In this document: positions 22,641 through 30,393 of the stretch, one piece after another | How the letters are laid out: each line of letters begins with the position of its first letter | Position numbering within the stretch: the stretch's first letter is position 1 | Origin: JADHUC01 sp964617665 | Lineage (GTDB): Bacteria > Planctomycetota > Planctomycetia > Pirellulales > Pirellulaceae | Assembly: GCA_964617665.1 (NCBI GenBank) | Contig: CAZUAH010000117.1 | Span: 1-30,393, forward strand | Length of the DNA: 30,393 nucleotides | Direction of reading: 5' to 3' | Program-made: the position numbers and the translations under genes | The notes under the pieces: generated by a model | What the model saw: the letters and a program-made list of their open reading frames with translations, nothing else | Told to the model about the DNA's origin: nothing | The model's database searches: none

Positions 22641-24698
22641 TCAGCTTTGGCGTTCGACGGCTGCCGCGAACGTCTGCTGGAGTGCCTGCACGGTGGCGGG
22701 GTCGGCTCGACCGCCGTAGCGGATGGCGGCGAATTCTCGATACCATTCGGCCGCTTGGCGGTGCGTGGATTCGGATGATGCGGAGGCTATGCGGCTGGCG
22801 AATTGATGGAGCGTTTCGTGTGGCTGGCGCAATAGACCAGCTTTCCGCCATCGCCCATCCATTCGATTCAGGAGCTTCTGCAACCGCTCCAAGCACGGGT
22901 CGCGCGGACGGGCAGGCTTACGGCGTCGGTGGTGCCAGATCCAACGCAGCGCGAATCCTGTCGCTAGGATTGCCAGGGCCATAATTGCCATCGGGTGCAT
23001 GAGCCATCGACCCAATAAGCCGAAAACCGCCTTCGCGCCGCCTTGCCGTATCGACGCGACAAGTCGCTGCCATTGGGCGCGGATGTTGTCCCAGAATTGG
23101 TTGGCGGCCGAGGCGGGAGCCTCGTGGGGAACACCGCTCGCGGGGGTTGCCTCGACCACAATCCAGCCGCGCTCGTTGTCGTATGCTTCGACCCAAGCGT
23201 GTGCATCGCGGTTTCTCGCAACCCAGTAGTCTCCATAATCGTTCCTCTCGGCCACAACGAATCCCGTCACGTACCGGCATGGTACGCCGACGGCGCGCAG
23301 CAAGACGGCCGTGCCGCTTGCGAAGTACTCGCAATGGGCCGGCGGTCTTTCGAGCAGAAAGTAGGTCAGTGGATCCGTGCCAGTCGGGATGGTGATTCCG
23401 AAATCGTACTGGTAGTTGTCAAGGAAATAGCGTTCAACCGCCGCGATCTTCTGTGCGCTCGTGGCGGATTCCCCAGCGACGCGGTCGGCCAGTTCTCGGA
23501 TCCGTGGGTCGAGGTCTTCCGGCAGGGCCGTCAGACGCCTCCAATCGACGTCGGGGATTTGCTGGACAAGGTCGTCACGGGCGTCCGTCGCCGGCGGCAG
23601 CCCCTTGGCTGTCTCGGATGTCCGCGCAACATACGCCGTAGTGGATGGCGCATCCTTCGCCTCGATGATTCCGTGCATGTCCATCGACAGACCGTCGATA
23701 CTCGTCTGTAGAACCGCAAGGTTGGACGGCACAAACACGACCTCGTGGAACGACTGGCTCGGCCAGATCTCCAGCCGTTTCCATGGGTCGGTGCCGGATC
23801 GAAACAACGAATAGGTGCGGACATCGCCCTGAAGATTCGATTCGTTGGGCAGCGAGTTTTTGTCTCCGTCTGGCCTTAACACGATTCGTTGTCGATCGGT
23901 GTGCCATTCTGCCTGCTGGTAGGTGTCGAACGCTCTGCCGCGCAGGTAGCCCGGAGAACTGTCGGACCACACTCGTATCGCGACGCGGTCTCCCGAGCCG
24001 GCCTTCTGCCTGGCTACGCTGCCGAGTTTGCCTCGGCCAGAGAAACCGGCGGAGTCCGCCTGCGTTCCTGGGCTCATCACCGCGACCAGCGCCATTTCAA
24101 TTTTGCGCGAGTGTCGGTGCAGGTTGCTAGCCGCGATCCATCCGATCCCACCGCTCGCCAGAAGAACGGTTGCCAGTAGCATGCGGTGACTGGCGAGCGG
24201 CCTTGACGGTCGATCCCCGCTGCGCAGACGGCACGCTGCGAAGTAGGCTGCCGACACGGCAACCAGAGTCACGGAAAACGCTTGAAACACCACACGTGCG
24301 TTACCCCGTGCCTGGAAATCGCCCGTGAACGTCAACGCCACGATGGCCAGAACCGGCAGGTACGACGGAAGTCGGTCCCCATCGCGCCGGACGAAGAATT
24401 GCCCGACTTGAAATACTAGGAAATACTCGGCGGTCAAGCAGGCTTCCGCAAACCAGAAGCTCTGGGTGCCCGAGTACCAGGACGGTGGCATAGCGGTTCG
24501 CTGGACAATGTACAACACGGCCAACACGATCGGCCATCGTCGCGCGGCGTAGGGCGAAGCGAGGCGAATGTTGGACAGCCAACCAATCAGCGCCACCACG
24601 ATGATCGCGACCGAGAAGATCGTTGTGCGGAAGCAATAGGCCAGCGCCGCCGCCTGAAGGGCGACCAGGAGAAAAGCCAAGCTCCGCTGCGCGTTCAT
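22641..24698 (-). CDS. Transglutaminase-like membrane protein with C-terminal DUF4129 (TgpA-type)
   Basis: The protein has 685 residues. About six N-terminal membrane helices (within residues 1-195) are followed by a periplasmic part, a transglutaminase-like core, another membrane helix (MAIMALAILATGFALRWIW, about 570-590) and a cytoplasmic DUF4129 tail (LERLQKLLNRMDGRWRKAGLLRQPHETLHQFASRI). The cysteine-protease-like triad is C456 (PAHCEYFASG), H500 (RDAHAWVEAY) and, where Asp is usual, E516 (IVVEATP). The family is always found with MoxR and DUF58 partners; the complex's role is unclear in most bacteria. The ATG overlaps the stop of the DUF58 gene (ATGA), so translation is coupled. Confidence 0.93.
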   Translation of the reverse strand: MNAQRSLAFLLVALQAAALAYCFRTTIFSVAIIVVALIGWLSNIRLASPYAARRWPIVLAVLYIVQRTAMPPSWYSGTQSFWFAEACLTAEYFLVFQVGQFFVRRDGDRLPSYLPVLAIVALTFTGDFQARGNARVVFQAFSVTLVAVSAAYFAACRLRSGDRPSRPLASHRMLLATVLLASGGIGWIAASNLHRHSRKIEMALVAVMSPGTQADSAGFSGRGKLGSVARQKAGSGDRVAIRVWSDSSPGYLRGRAFDTYQQAEWHTDRQRIVLRPDGDKNSLPNESNLQGDVRTYSLFRSGTDPWKRLEIWPSQSFHEVVFVPSNLAVLQTSIDGLSMDMHGIIEAKDAPSTTAYVARTSETAKGLPPATDARDDLVQQIPDVDWRRLTALPEDLDPRIRELADRVAGESATSAQKIAAVERYFLDNYQYDFGITIPTGTDPLTYFLLERPPAHCEYFASGTAVLLRAVGVPCRYVTGFVVAERNDYGDYWVARNRDAHAWVEAYDNERGWIVVEATPASGVPHEAPASAANQFWDNIRAQWQRLVASIRQGGAKAVFGLLGRWLMHPMAIMALAILATGFALRWIWHHRRRKPARPRDPCLERLQKLLNRMDGRWRKAGLLRQPHETLHQFASRIASASSESTHRQAAEWYREFAAIRYGGRADPATVQALQQTFAAAVERQS

Positions 24699-25933
24699 AG
24701 AACCTCGATCCCACCATCGCGAATCTGCGCGATACTCAATTGAACGACGCTTCCTTCGTCGAAGTCGATCGGTTCGGTCGTTTCGCCGTCACGGACGATC
24801 AGGATCTTGACGCTGCACCCCATTTCGAGCGCAGTGCGAGCAAGCTGCCGTCTCGAATCATCCCAATCCAGAAACACGCAAATGACGGTCGATATGTTGG
24901 TTAACTCGTCGACCAGGGCCGGGGCAACAGTGTCGAACGGGTTTTTGCGGCAGGCGTCGACACACGCCACGATCTCCAAGATGTTCTCGAAATGGGCCGT
25001 GTGCCGACCGGCGCGGAACACGTACAATTCCGGCCCAGCCGCAAACAGGTCAATCAAGTACTCGCCGCGTGACAGCGCGTCGGCCACCGAGGCGGACAGG
25101 CTGATCGCCGCTTCCAGATCGGGGAATCCCTCCCGACTGGGCTTGCGTCCGCGCGGTACGAAAGTGTCCAGCACCAGCGCAACACGGCAGTAATACTCCT
25201 CCTGGTACTCGCGTACGACCGGCATGGCCAAGCGGGCCCATGAGCGATAGTCGATACGCCGTGGCGAATCGCCGGGCACGTACTCGCGGCTGCCGATGTA
25301 CTCCGGCGACTCGCCCACGTTCGATGTCAGGGCAATCCCACCCGGCTGATACCGCGTGCCAACCGGCACGTCTATTCCAACGATCGGATGAAAGTGAGGT
25401 AACACCAAGAGCGATGGCTCTTCGGCCCAGGACCTGCCAACTCGCGCCAAATTGAACGGAAATGTGGAATAGGCCCGCGGTGGAGGCAGCGTATGCAACC
25501 CGCGTCGATTCGGTTTCAGGCGGATCGAAGACGAAAGCGACTCGCCGGGGCCAATGTGGCCCAATGTCGTTTCCGGGTCGGCTGCTTGGAAACTCTTGGG
25601 CAAGCGAAAGAACCGTAGGCCCACTTCGTAGGCCGTTATTCTTCGCTTGTTCACAAGCGTGTATTGCGCCGTGACAATCTCGCCGGCAGTCGCCTTTTCG
25701 GGGAACGCTCCAACAACGTCCATCCTCGGACGAACCAGATACCCGCCGATTCGGTCCACGAACAATATCGCCAGCAGCACGCAGAAAACCTGGTAGATGG
25801 GAACGTCGACCGAAATACTTCCGTAGACGGCCGATAACATCAAGCCGACCGCGATCCACTTTCCGCCAGCCGTAAAACGGAATGTCCACAGGAAGCGGAG
25901 GTAACGATACGCGGCGGACCGTTCCCAATTCAT
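24695..25933 (-). CDS. DUF58 domain protein, membrane-anchored
   Basis: The protein has 412 residues. Two N-terminal membrane helices (about 23-40 and 44-62) are followed by a beta-sandwich region and the DUF58 signature SREYVPGDSPRRIDYRSWAR, then a von Willebrand A-like strand VALVLDTF with the first part of a metal site. DUF58 proteins work with MoxR-type AAA+ ATPases, which may remodel or load metal into the vWA-like domain. Start and stop overlap both neighbours by four bases (ATGA at 25930-25933 and 24695-24698), a strong sign of one translationally coupled operon. Confidence 0.94.
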   Translation of the reverse strand: MNWERSAAYRYLRFLWTFRFTAGGKWIAVGLMLSAVYGSISVDVPIYQVFCVLLAILFVDRIGGYLVRPRMDVVGAFPEKATAGEIVTAQYTLVNKRRITAYEVGLRFFRLPKSFQAADPETTLGHIGPGESLSSSIRLKPNRRGLHTLPPPRAYSTFPFNLARVGRSWAEEPSLLVLPHFHPIVGIDVPVGTRYQPGGIALTSNVGESPEYIGSREYVPGDSPRRIDYRSWARLAMPVVREYQEEYYCRVALVLDTFVPRGRKPSREGFPDLEAAISLSASVADALSRGEYLIDLFAAGPELYVFRAGRHTAHFENILEIVACVDACRKNPFDTVAPALVDELTNISTVICVFLDWDDSRRQLARTALEMGCSVKILIVRDGETTEPIDFDEGSVVQLSIAQIRDGGIEVL

Positions 25934-26865
25934 GACGGTACCTTCACGCGCCCGAGTATCTCGGTAACGATGTCCCTGGCCGATTCACCGCCGTACTTGG
26001 CCTTGGGAGTCATCACCAGCCGATGCGGCAATACGTAGGGAGCCAGCCGTTGGACGTCGTCGGGCAGGACGTAGTCACGGCCTGACGCTAGAGCGGCCGC
26101 CTGGCATGCGCGGAACAGCATCAAGGACCCACGCGGGCTGACGCCCAGCTTCAGTCGCGCATCTGCTCGCGTTTGCCGAACGATCTCGACCATGTAGTGC
26201 GACACGATCTCTTCCACTCGAATCGAGCGGACCGTGTTCTGCAGTTCCAGAACGTCTTCCTCGCTCAAAACCGTCTGAAGGTGATCCAACGGATGTGTTT
26301 CGGCCTGGGCGTACAGAATCCCAACCTCGGTTTCCGCGTCCGGATAGCCCAATTCCAGTTGAATCAGAAACCGATCCAGTTGCGCTTCGGGCAGAGGATA
26401 CGTCCCATGAAACTCGACGGGATTCTGCGTCGCCAGTACGAGAAACGGTGTTGGCAGGTCGCGCCGCTGGCCTTCGATCGTAGCGTGCGATTCACTCATT
26501 GCCTCCAACAAGGCCGATTGCGTCCGCGGCGATGCTCGGTTGATTTCGTCAGCCAACAGCACGTTACAGAAAATCGGTCCGGGGCGAAATGCGAACGATC
26601 CATCGACCGGATGATATATTGACGATCCCAAGATGTCGGCAGGCAAGAGGTCCGGAGTGAACTGGACACGGTGGAACTTCACGTCTATCGCCTTGGCCAC
26701 GGCTTTGGCCAATGTCGTCTTTCCCACGCCCGGAACATCCTGCATCAACACCGAGCCACCTGAAAGCAACGAGATAACCAACATCTCGATGCTCTCCCGA
26801 TTGCCGCGGATCACCTCGGCCAGCGCATCAGTCAACGCCGCAATTTTCTCTTCAGGCTGCTTCAT
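25930..26865 (-). CDS. MoxR-family AAA+ ATPase
   Basis: The protein is 311 residues from ATG 26865. A 20-residue extension back to a TTG at 26925 is possible, but no ribosome site supports it and MoxR proteins usually start close to this point. Walker A is GVGKTT (46-51), Walker B LLADEINRA (103-111), sensor 1 ATQNPVE (145-151), with the family insert TYPLPEAQLDRFL and the C-terminal lid including SPRGSLMLFRACQAAAL. It hydrolyses ATP in the cytoplasm and acts as a chaperone on its vWA-type partners, here most likely the DUF58 protein whose ATG overlaps its stop. The sulfatase stop is 64 bases upstream on the same strand, so the operon may begin with the sulfatase or at this gap. Confidence 0.95.
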   Translation of the reverse strand: MKQPEEKIAALTDALAEVIRGNRESIEMLVISLLSGGSVLMQDVPGVGKTTLAKAVAKAIDVKFHRVQFTPDLLPADILGSSIYHPVDGSFAFRPGPIFCNVLLADEINRASPRTQSALLEAMSESHATIEGQRRDLPTPFLVLATQNPVEFHGTYPLPEAQLDRFLIQLELGYPDAETEVGILYAQAETHPLDHLQTVLSEEDVLELQNTVRSIRVEEIVSHYMVEIVRQTRADARLKLGVSPRGSLMLFRACQAAALASGRDYVLPDDVQRLAPYVLPHRLVMTPKAKYGGESARDIVTEILGRVKVPS

Positions 26866-26929
26866 ATCGTAGGACCCTAAACGATTTTCGCGTAACGGCA
26901 GAGCGATGTCTTCGACACACCGCAAGAAT

Positions 26930-28819
26930 TCACTCGCCCAATCTCTCCGGCAGGTACTTGACCATGCGGTTCAGATAGTCGGCAGGGTAGATGCCTTTGA
27001 TCGAAGCCTCTTTGATCGCCGGCAAGGCCGGACGGGCGTCGTCGCCCATGCGGTAGAGTACATTCATCGCTCGCAAACGCACGAACGGCGTAGGATGCGC
27101 GAGTGCCTCGACCAGGGCAGCTCGCGCTTGATCCACATGCCCCAGTTGGTATAGTCCCTCGGCAGCAGCGACACGGACAAGCGGCGAATCGTCCGCCAAG
27201 CACTTCTCCAAAGCCGGTTCGGCCGGTCGAGCCTCCTTGCCCAGCATCACCAGCCCGAGCGTTGCCCACCAGCGGACTATCGGTTCGTCGTCGTCAAGCA
27301 GATCAAGTAGCTTCGGCAGATTGTCCGCGTCTCTTTCACTGGCCAACTCGGCGACCGGCAGTATGCGCTGTAACGGGTATTTGTCCTCGCTCTGACCGAC
27401 TTCGTACTGGGGCGAACCTTCCGCGCGGCCGTGCATCTCGTACTCGCTCATCAAACCCAGGTCGCACGTGCGCAGCTGCCAGTCGTGAAGTTCTTGTCGC
27501 ATGCGGCGAAGCACGTCTGCACAGTTCGCATCGTCGGCCAGATTGTGGATCATATGTGGATCGGCTTCCAGATCGTACAGCTCCTCGGTCGGTTTGGGTT
27601 GGAAGTACCGATCCTGGATCGGGTTCAGCTTGCCTTCCTCGTGCAATCGAGTCCACACTTGCGCGGTAGGCATGGTCAGCGTGTAGCTGCAAAACGGCGC
27701 GTACGAAAGGTGCGGCATGAAGTTGCGATGGTACTGGTATTGCTTGTCACGAACCACGCGGATGGTTTCGTACCACTCGGCCATGCGATCGCGAATGGCG
27801 AAGGCGTACTGCCGTGGCGGCTGGGCCTGTTCGCCCAAGAATGCCTTGCCTTGCATGTGGTTGGGTACGTCGATGCCAACCAGTGAAAGCAGCGTGGGCG
27901 GAAAGTCGACAAAGCTGACCAGCCGGTCGGTCACAGTGCCCGGCCCGTCGGGAGCCAAGTGCCGATGCTTTTCGGGACAACGAATGATCAGCGGCACGCG
28001 AAGGCCCCAGTCCCAGACCCACTTCTTGCACATTGGCATACCGACACCGTGATCGGAGTAGAAGAACACGATGGTGTCCTCGGCCAAGCCGGCCTCGCTG
28101 ATTTCCTTCAGTCGGTCGGCGATCCATTTGTCCAGTGCTGTGATATTGTCGTGGTAGTTGGCCCAGTCGCGGCGAACCTCGGGCACGTCCGGATGGAATG
28201 GCGGCACGGGCGCTTTGTCCGGATCGTGGAGTTCATCTTCGCTGAGCTTTGCCGCATGGCGGGCGTGGTTCTTCTCCCAGATCTGGCTCTCGTGCGAGCC
28301 TGTGTAGTTGAACACCGCAAAAAACGGCTGATCCGGTTTGCGATTTCGCCAATGGGCTTTGCCAGAACACTCGTCCCACGCTTCGCGCGGCGTTGGGAAG
28401 TTGTAATCGGTCTTTGAGTTGTTGGTACAGTAGTAGCCGTCTTCGCGGAGCAACTGGCTGTAGGTAGGGATTGAATCAGGAAGCCGGATCCGGCTGCGCA
28501 TATCCTGCGATCCGATCGACGACGAGTACATGCCCGTGATCAGGCACGAGCGGTTGACCGCACACACACCACAAATGCCCACCGCGTGCGAGTATCGGAC
28601 GCCCTCTTTGGCAAGCTGGTCCAGGTTTGGCGTGATGGCATATTCGTCGCCGTAGCAACCAAGACTCGGGCTGATGTCCTCGCAAGTCAGCCAAAGGACG
28701 TTCGGACGCTCGTCGGCGGCCAGTGTCGAAGTGGTCAACAGCGAGGCAAACGCTGTGAGACCAAGAAGGAGAATACCCAATACCTTTGTTGGACGCGGCG
28801 TCACAGAATTCGTACTCAT
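26930..28819 (-). CDS. Exported sulfatase (family S1 type) with C-terminal HEAT repeats
   Basis: The protein has 629 residues. AAGGA lies 6 bases before the ATG and a Sec signal (VLGILLLGLTAFASLLTTSTLAAD) predicts export. The metal-binding start is LWLTCEDISPSLGCYGD with Glu-Asp where most family members have Asp-Asp. The formylglycine site is C86-A-V-N-R90 followed by SCLITGMY: Cys and Arg fit, but the usual Pro at the third position (CxPxR) is Val. Further site elements are VFFYSDHGVGM and a lysine in CKKWVWDWGLRVPLIIR. Residues about 500-629 are HEAT-type repeats (LPKLLDLLDDDEPIVRWWATLGLV and later copies), an extension I associate with planctomycetes. The likely role is removal of sulfate from a polysaccharide; specificity cannot be read. 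Cys activation needs a formylglycine-generating enzyme encoded elsewhere. Confidence 0.93.
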   Translation of the reverse strand: MSTNSVTPRPTKVLGILLLGLTAFASLLTTSTLAADERPNVLWLTCEDISPSLGCYGDEYAITPNLDQLAKEGVRYSHAVGICGVCAVNRSCLITGMYSSSIGSQDMRSRIRLPDSIPTYSQLLREDGYYCTNNSKTDYNFPTPREAWDECSGKAHWRNRKPDQPFFAVFNYTGSHESQIWEKNHARHAAKLSEDELHDPDKAPVPPFHPDVPEVRRDWANYHDNITALDKWIADRLKEISEAGLAEDTIVFFYSDHGVGMPMCKKWVWDWGLRVPLIIRCPEKHRHLAPDGPGTVTDRLVSFVDFPPTLLSLVGIDVPNHMQGKAFLGEQAQPPRQYAFAIRDRMAEWYETIRVVRDKQYQYHRNFMPHLSYAPFCSYTLTMPTAQVWTRLHEEGKLNPIQDRYFQPKPTEELYDLEADPHMIHNLADDANCADVLRRMRQELHDWQLRTCDLGLMSEYEMHGRAEGSPQYEVGQSEDKYPLQRILPVAELASERDADNLPKLLDLLDDDEPIVRWWATLGLVMLGKEARPAEPALEKCLADDSPLVRVAAAEGLYQLGHVDQARAALVEALAHPTPFVRLRAMNVLYRMGDDARPALPAIKEASIKGIYPADYLNRMVKYLPERLGE

Positions 28820-28952
28820 CGCTCTTCCTTCGGTTGGTATGCCTGTTTATCGAGTAGCATGTTAACTCATCGCCCACGGATGGCACAGCAGACCCACGGA
28901 TGAGTCGCCGAAGTACGGCCCCGTAGCTCTGTCTTGCCACCCTACAACAGCA

Positions 28953-28985
28953 GCCAGGGTACTCAATCCGCAATGGTCTAGCCAT
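28953..28985 (-). pseudogene. N-terminal fossil of a second Y1_Tnp-type transposase gene
   Basis: Read on the minus strand from ATG 28985 the first 11 codons give MARPLRIEYPG, the standard opening of a well-known transposase group (normally followed by A-x-YHV and RG). After the glycine codon the match stops and the next codons (CCCRVAR) come from unrelated intergenic sequence, so only the 5' end remains. Confidence 0.6.
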
Positions 28986-29081
28986 AATGAGACGTGACAA
29001 TGCGAAAGGAAACCGCTCATGAAACGCTTCGACATGAATGAGAGTGTCCGGAAATACGAACCGCTCAAGTCTACGGTTTTC

Positions 29082-29152
29082 GGGAGGGCGAGGCTCCTGC
29101 CGAGCCGCGTGTCGGTGTCCGGATTTCGGCTCAGCAGGAGCTTCGCCCTCCC
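29082..29152. repeat. Inverted repeat of a fifth REP-like family
   Basis: The arms 29082-29106 and 29128-29152 match at 23 of 25 positions as inverted copies (GGGAGGGCGA.GCTCCTGC.GAGCC), with a 21-base loop. When read as protein this sequence gives the word GEAPAEP, which I recognise from many over-predicted reading frames in planctomycete and verrucomicrobial genomes. Confidence 0.8.
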
Positions 29153-29238
29153 GTTTCTCGGACACCTTTACATCACAAGATTGATTCTGCTGGCATGCGT
29201 CGCTGCCGTGGTGGTGGCTGTACAAGGGGGCGCCGACC

Positions 29239-30393
29239 GTGACGGCTGCGGAGTTGCCGGATCAGGTCTACGTCAAGAAAGCGACTTGGGCCGAGACGAT
29301 AATCGCTACTCGCGCGAATTGTGCTGAATGGGCCAAGGGTCAAAAGGAAGGCCAATTGACCGGAACTCCACTGCCGGCCGTGTGGCGCAAGATCCAGGCT
29401 GACTGGCCGACCCATGGTGCCTGGTTCCGGCAGGATCTGCGAGGCGTGCGCTATCTGGACTGGTTCCTCCAAACCGGCAACACACACTTTGAACGATGGA
29501 TCATGAGCCAGACAGCGCCGCGGATCGGCGTGGCGAGCGAACCGCTGATGGAAGAGTTGACAGAGCTGCAGAACGCGAAGAAAGATTCGAACGATCCTCG
29601 TTGGCTGGAGGTGTTTGCCCGCGCCCGCCGCCTGGAAGAAACGCTCTCGGTCACCCGCCAGCTTTGGCTTGGCGAGTTGCGAAACGCGTTCGAGCAGCAA
29701 GCAGCCGATATGATCCGCTCGCAGTTGCCGTCGGAAGACGCGCGGTGGGACGCGCTGAAACGGTGGGCCGGCAAATGTGTAGATCGCGGCGCGGTCGCTC
29801 ACGTAGGTAGCGTCAGCGAACTGAAGGCCGCGGTCGAGTCGCTGACCGCCGCGATGCCGGAGCGGTTCTCTGGAGGCGAGGCGTTTCTCGATCGACTCGC
29901 GGACGCGGAACCGAAATGGAACGCAACGATCGCGAGTTTGCTCGCCCAGGATCCCAAAACGCTCGGCAAGTTGCCGACGTTGCATAGCGAAGTCCAGGCG
30001 TTTCGGCAATCATTGCTGCTGGCGATCCGCGGCATGCCCGAGTTTCTGAACGCGTGGTCAAGTGTCGATCTGCCGACAGACTGGGAAGGGCAGTACGCCG
30101 CGCTCACGCACGATCTGGCAGACCGTGCCCGATTCGACGGTATCGCGGCAGAGGTGTTCAGACCCGAGTCGCTGGTGCTGCCGGAAGACCGAGATCCGGC
30201 CGATATCGTGTTGCGGCGCACGGCAGCGTTGTTGGCGGATTTGCGCAGCACTACCGCCGCGCCCAAGCTAGTCGCTTTCGAAAAGGAACTGGCAGCGCTG
30301 GACAAGGCCAGCATCGCTGTGCCGCCTGAAAACGTCGAAGCACGCTACGTGCTGTTCGCCGACGCCTGCCGACTGCGGCGCGAGATCGCTTTT
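29239..30393 (+). CDS. Unrecognised helical protein, 3' end outside window; start uncertain
   Basis: The frame is open from just after a TGA at 29182 to the window end. GTG 29239 is proposed because AAGGGGG lies 8 bases upstream; no ATG occurs before 29502. The protein from there begins MTAAELPDQVYVKKATWAETIIATRANCAEW and continues for 385 codons. It is mostly helical and rich in Leu, Ala, Glu and Arg (RWLEVFARARRLEETLSVTRQLWLGELRNAFEQQAADMI), without motifs I can assign. Just upstream, another frame encodes a signal-like helix (LILLACVAAVVVA) and this frame reads PWWWLYKGAPT; a one-base shift near 29210 would join them into an anchored N-terminus. So this may be a membrane-anchored protein with a frameshift or sequencing error, or a cytosolic one. 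A long minus-strand frame across it is taken as a shadow. Confidence 0.6.
   Translation, partial: MTAAELPDQVYVKKATWAETIIATRANCAEWAKGQKEGQLTGTPLPAVWRKIQADWPTHGAWFRQDLRGVRYLDWFLQTGNTHFERWIMSQTAPRIGVASEPLMEELTELQNAKKDSNDPRWLEVFARARRLEETLSVTRQLWLGELRNAFEQQAADMIRSQLPSEDARWDALKRWAGKCVDRGAVAHVGSVSELKAAVESLTAAMPERFSGGEAFLDRLADAEPKWNATIASLLAQDPKTLGKLPTLHSEVQAFRQSLLLAIRGMPEFLNAWSSVDLPTDWEGQYAALTHDLADRARFDGIAAEVFRPESLVLPEDRDPADIVLRRTAALLADLRSTTAAPKLVAFEKELAALDKASIAVPPENVEARYVLFADACRLRREIAF

Larger units (their letters stand above)
28820..29238. other. Gene-free interval with transposase fossil and palindrome
   Basis: From left to right it holds the ribosome site of the sulfatase, a 10-bp direct repeat CCCACGGATG at 28873-28882 and 28893-28902, the first codons of a second transposase type (28953-28985, -), and a large inverted repeat (29082-29152). 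The DNA 29019-29230 can be read as a membrane-helix-like peptide (LILLACVAAVVVAV) in a frame that ends at 29327. Confidence 0.55.

Noticed and set aside
28873..28902. Pair of CCCACGGATG direct repeats as a target-site duplication
   Set aside because: Only 10 bases separate the copies, too short to hold an element.
29173..30009. A 278-codon minus-strand frame
   Set aside because: It has no recognisable domain, and the plus frame over the same DNA is continuous to the window end with normal helical protein composition. Not certain, since neither protein was recognised.
1..30393. tRNA, rRNA or riboswitch genes
   Set aside because: Scanning for cloverleaf-type T-arm words and rRNA landmarks by eye found none; a covariance-model search was not possible.

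Overview
The window looks like a chromosomal segment of a planctomycete, probably of the Pirellulales / Rhodopirellula-Blastopirellula type. The reasons are: three Tat-exported Gfo/Idh/MocA oxidoreductases, a secreted sulfatase with C-terminal HEAT repeats, giant secreted PQQ-type and FG-GAP propeller proteins, a HEAT plus LamG protein, an LRR protein with the RFRLRTLFLLILL-type N-terminal membrane anchor, a MoxR / DUF58 / transglutaminase operon, and several families of short imperfect palindromes between genes. The taxonomic call is inference; there is no rRNA or tRNA in the window.

Layout. 1-847 (-): 5'-complete, 3'-cut Gfo/Idh/MocA gene. 1056-1985: a REP-associated tyrosine transposase (RAYT) gene between two copies, in opposite orientation, of a ~105-bp REP doublet; partial copies of the same repeat occur near 3294-3374, 4481-4531 and 6347-6365. 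2087-3295 (+): membrane-anchored LRR protein. 3673-4431 (+): exported LolA-like protein. 4901-6241 (+): second Gfo/Idh/MocA enzyme, followed by a clear intrinsic terminator. 6360-16272 (-): a same-strand block, read from right to left as a GH127 glycosidase, a HEAT/LamG protein, a tandem GxxExxY protein enclosed by 27-bp inverted repeats, a 1,095-residue Rossmann-like/PQQ-propeller fusion, and an unknown exported protein. 16437-17510 (+): membrane-anchored M28 peptidase, convergent with a small ACT-domain gene (17542-17964, -). 18353-21154 (+): FG-GAP propeller joined to an unassigned C-terminal domain. 21138-28819 (-): sulfatase, MoxR ATPase, DUF58, transglutaminase and a third Gfo/Idh/MocA gene in one direction. 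29239-30393 (+): start of an unrecognised helical protein whose 5' end may carry a frameshift.

Functionally the window fits extracytoplasmic breakdown of sulfated or complex polysaccharides (GH127, sulfatase, possible polysaccharidase with a propeller, exported sugar oxidoreductases). That is inference from families; there is no SusC/D-like system or regulator in the window to fix a substrate. The most unusual items are the inverted-repeat-bounded GxxExxY cassette, the RAYT/REP set that has also become the ends of neighbouring genes, and in-frame tandem repeats in the linker of the PQQ fusion. I see no CRISPR array, phage, or classical IS element.
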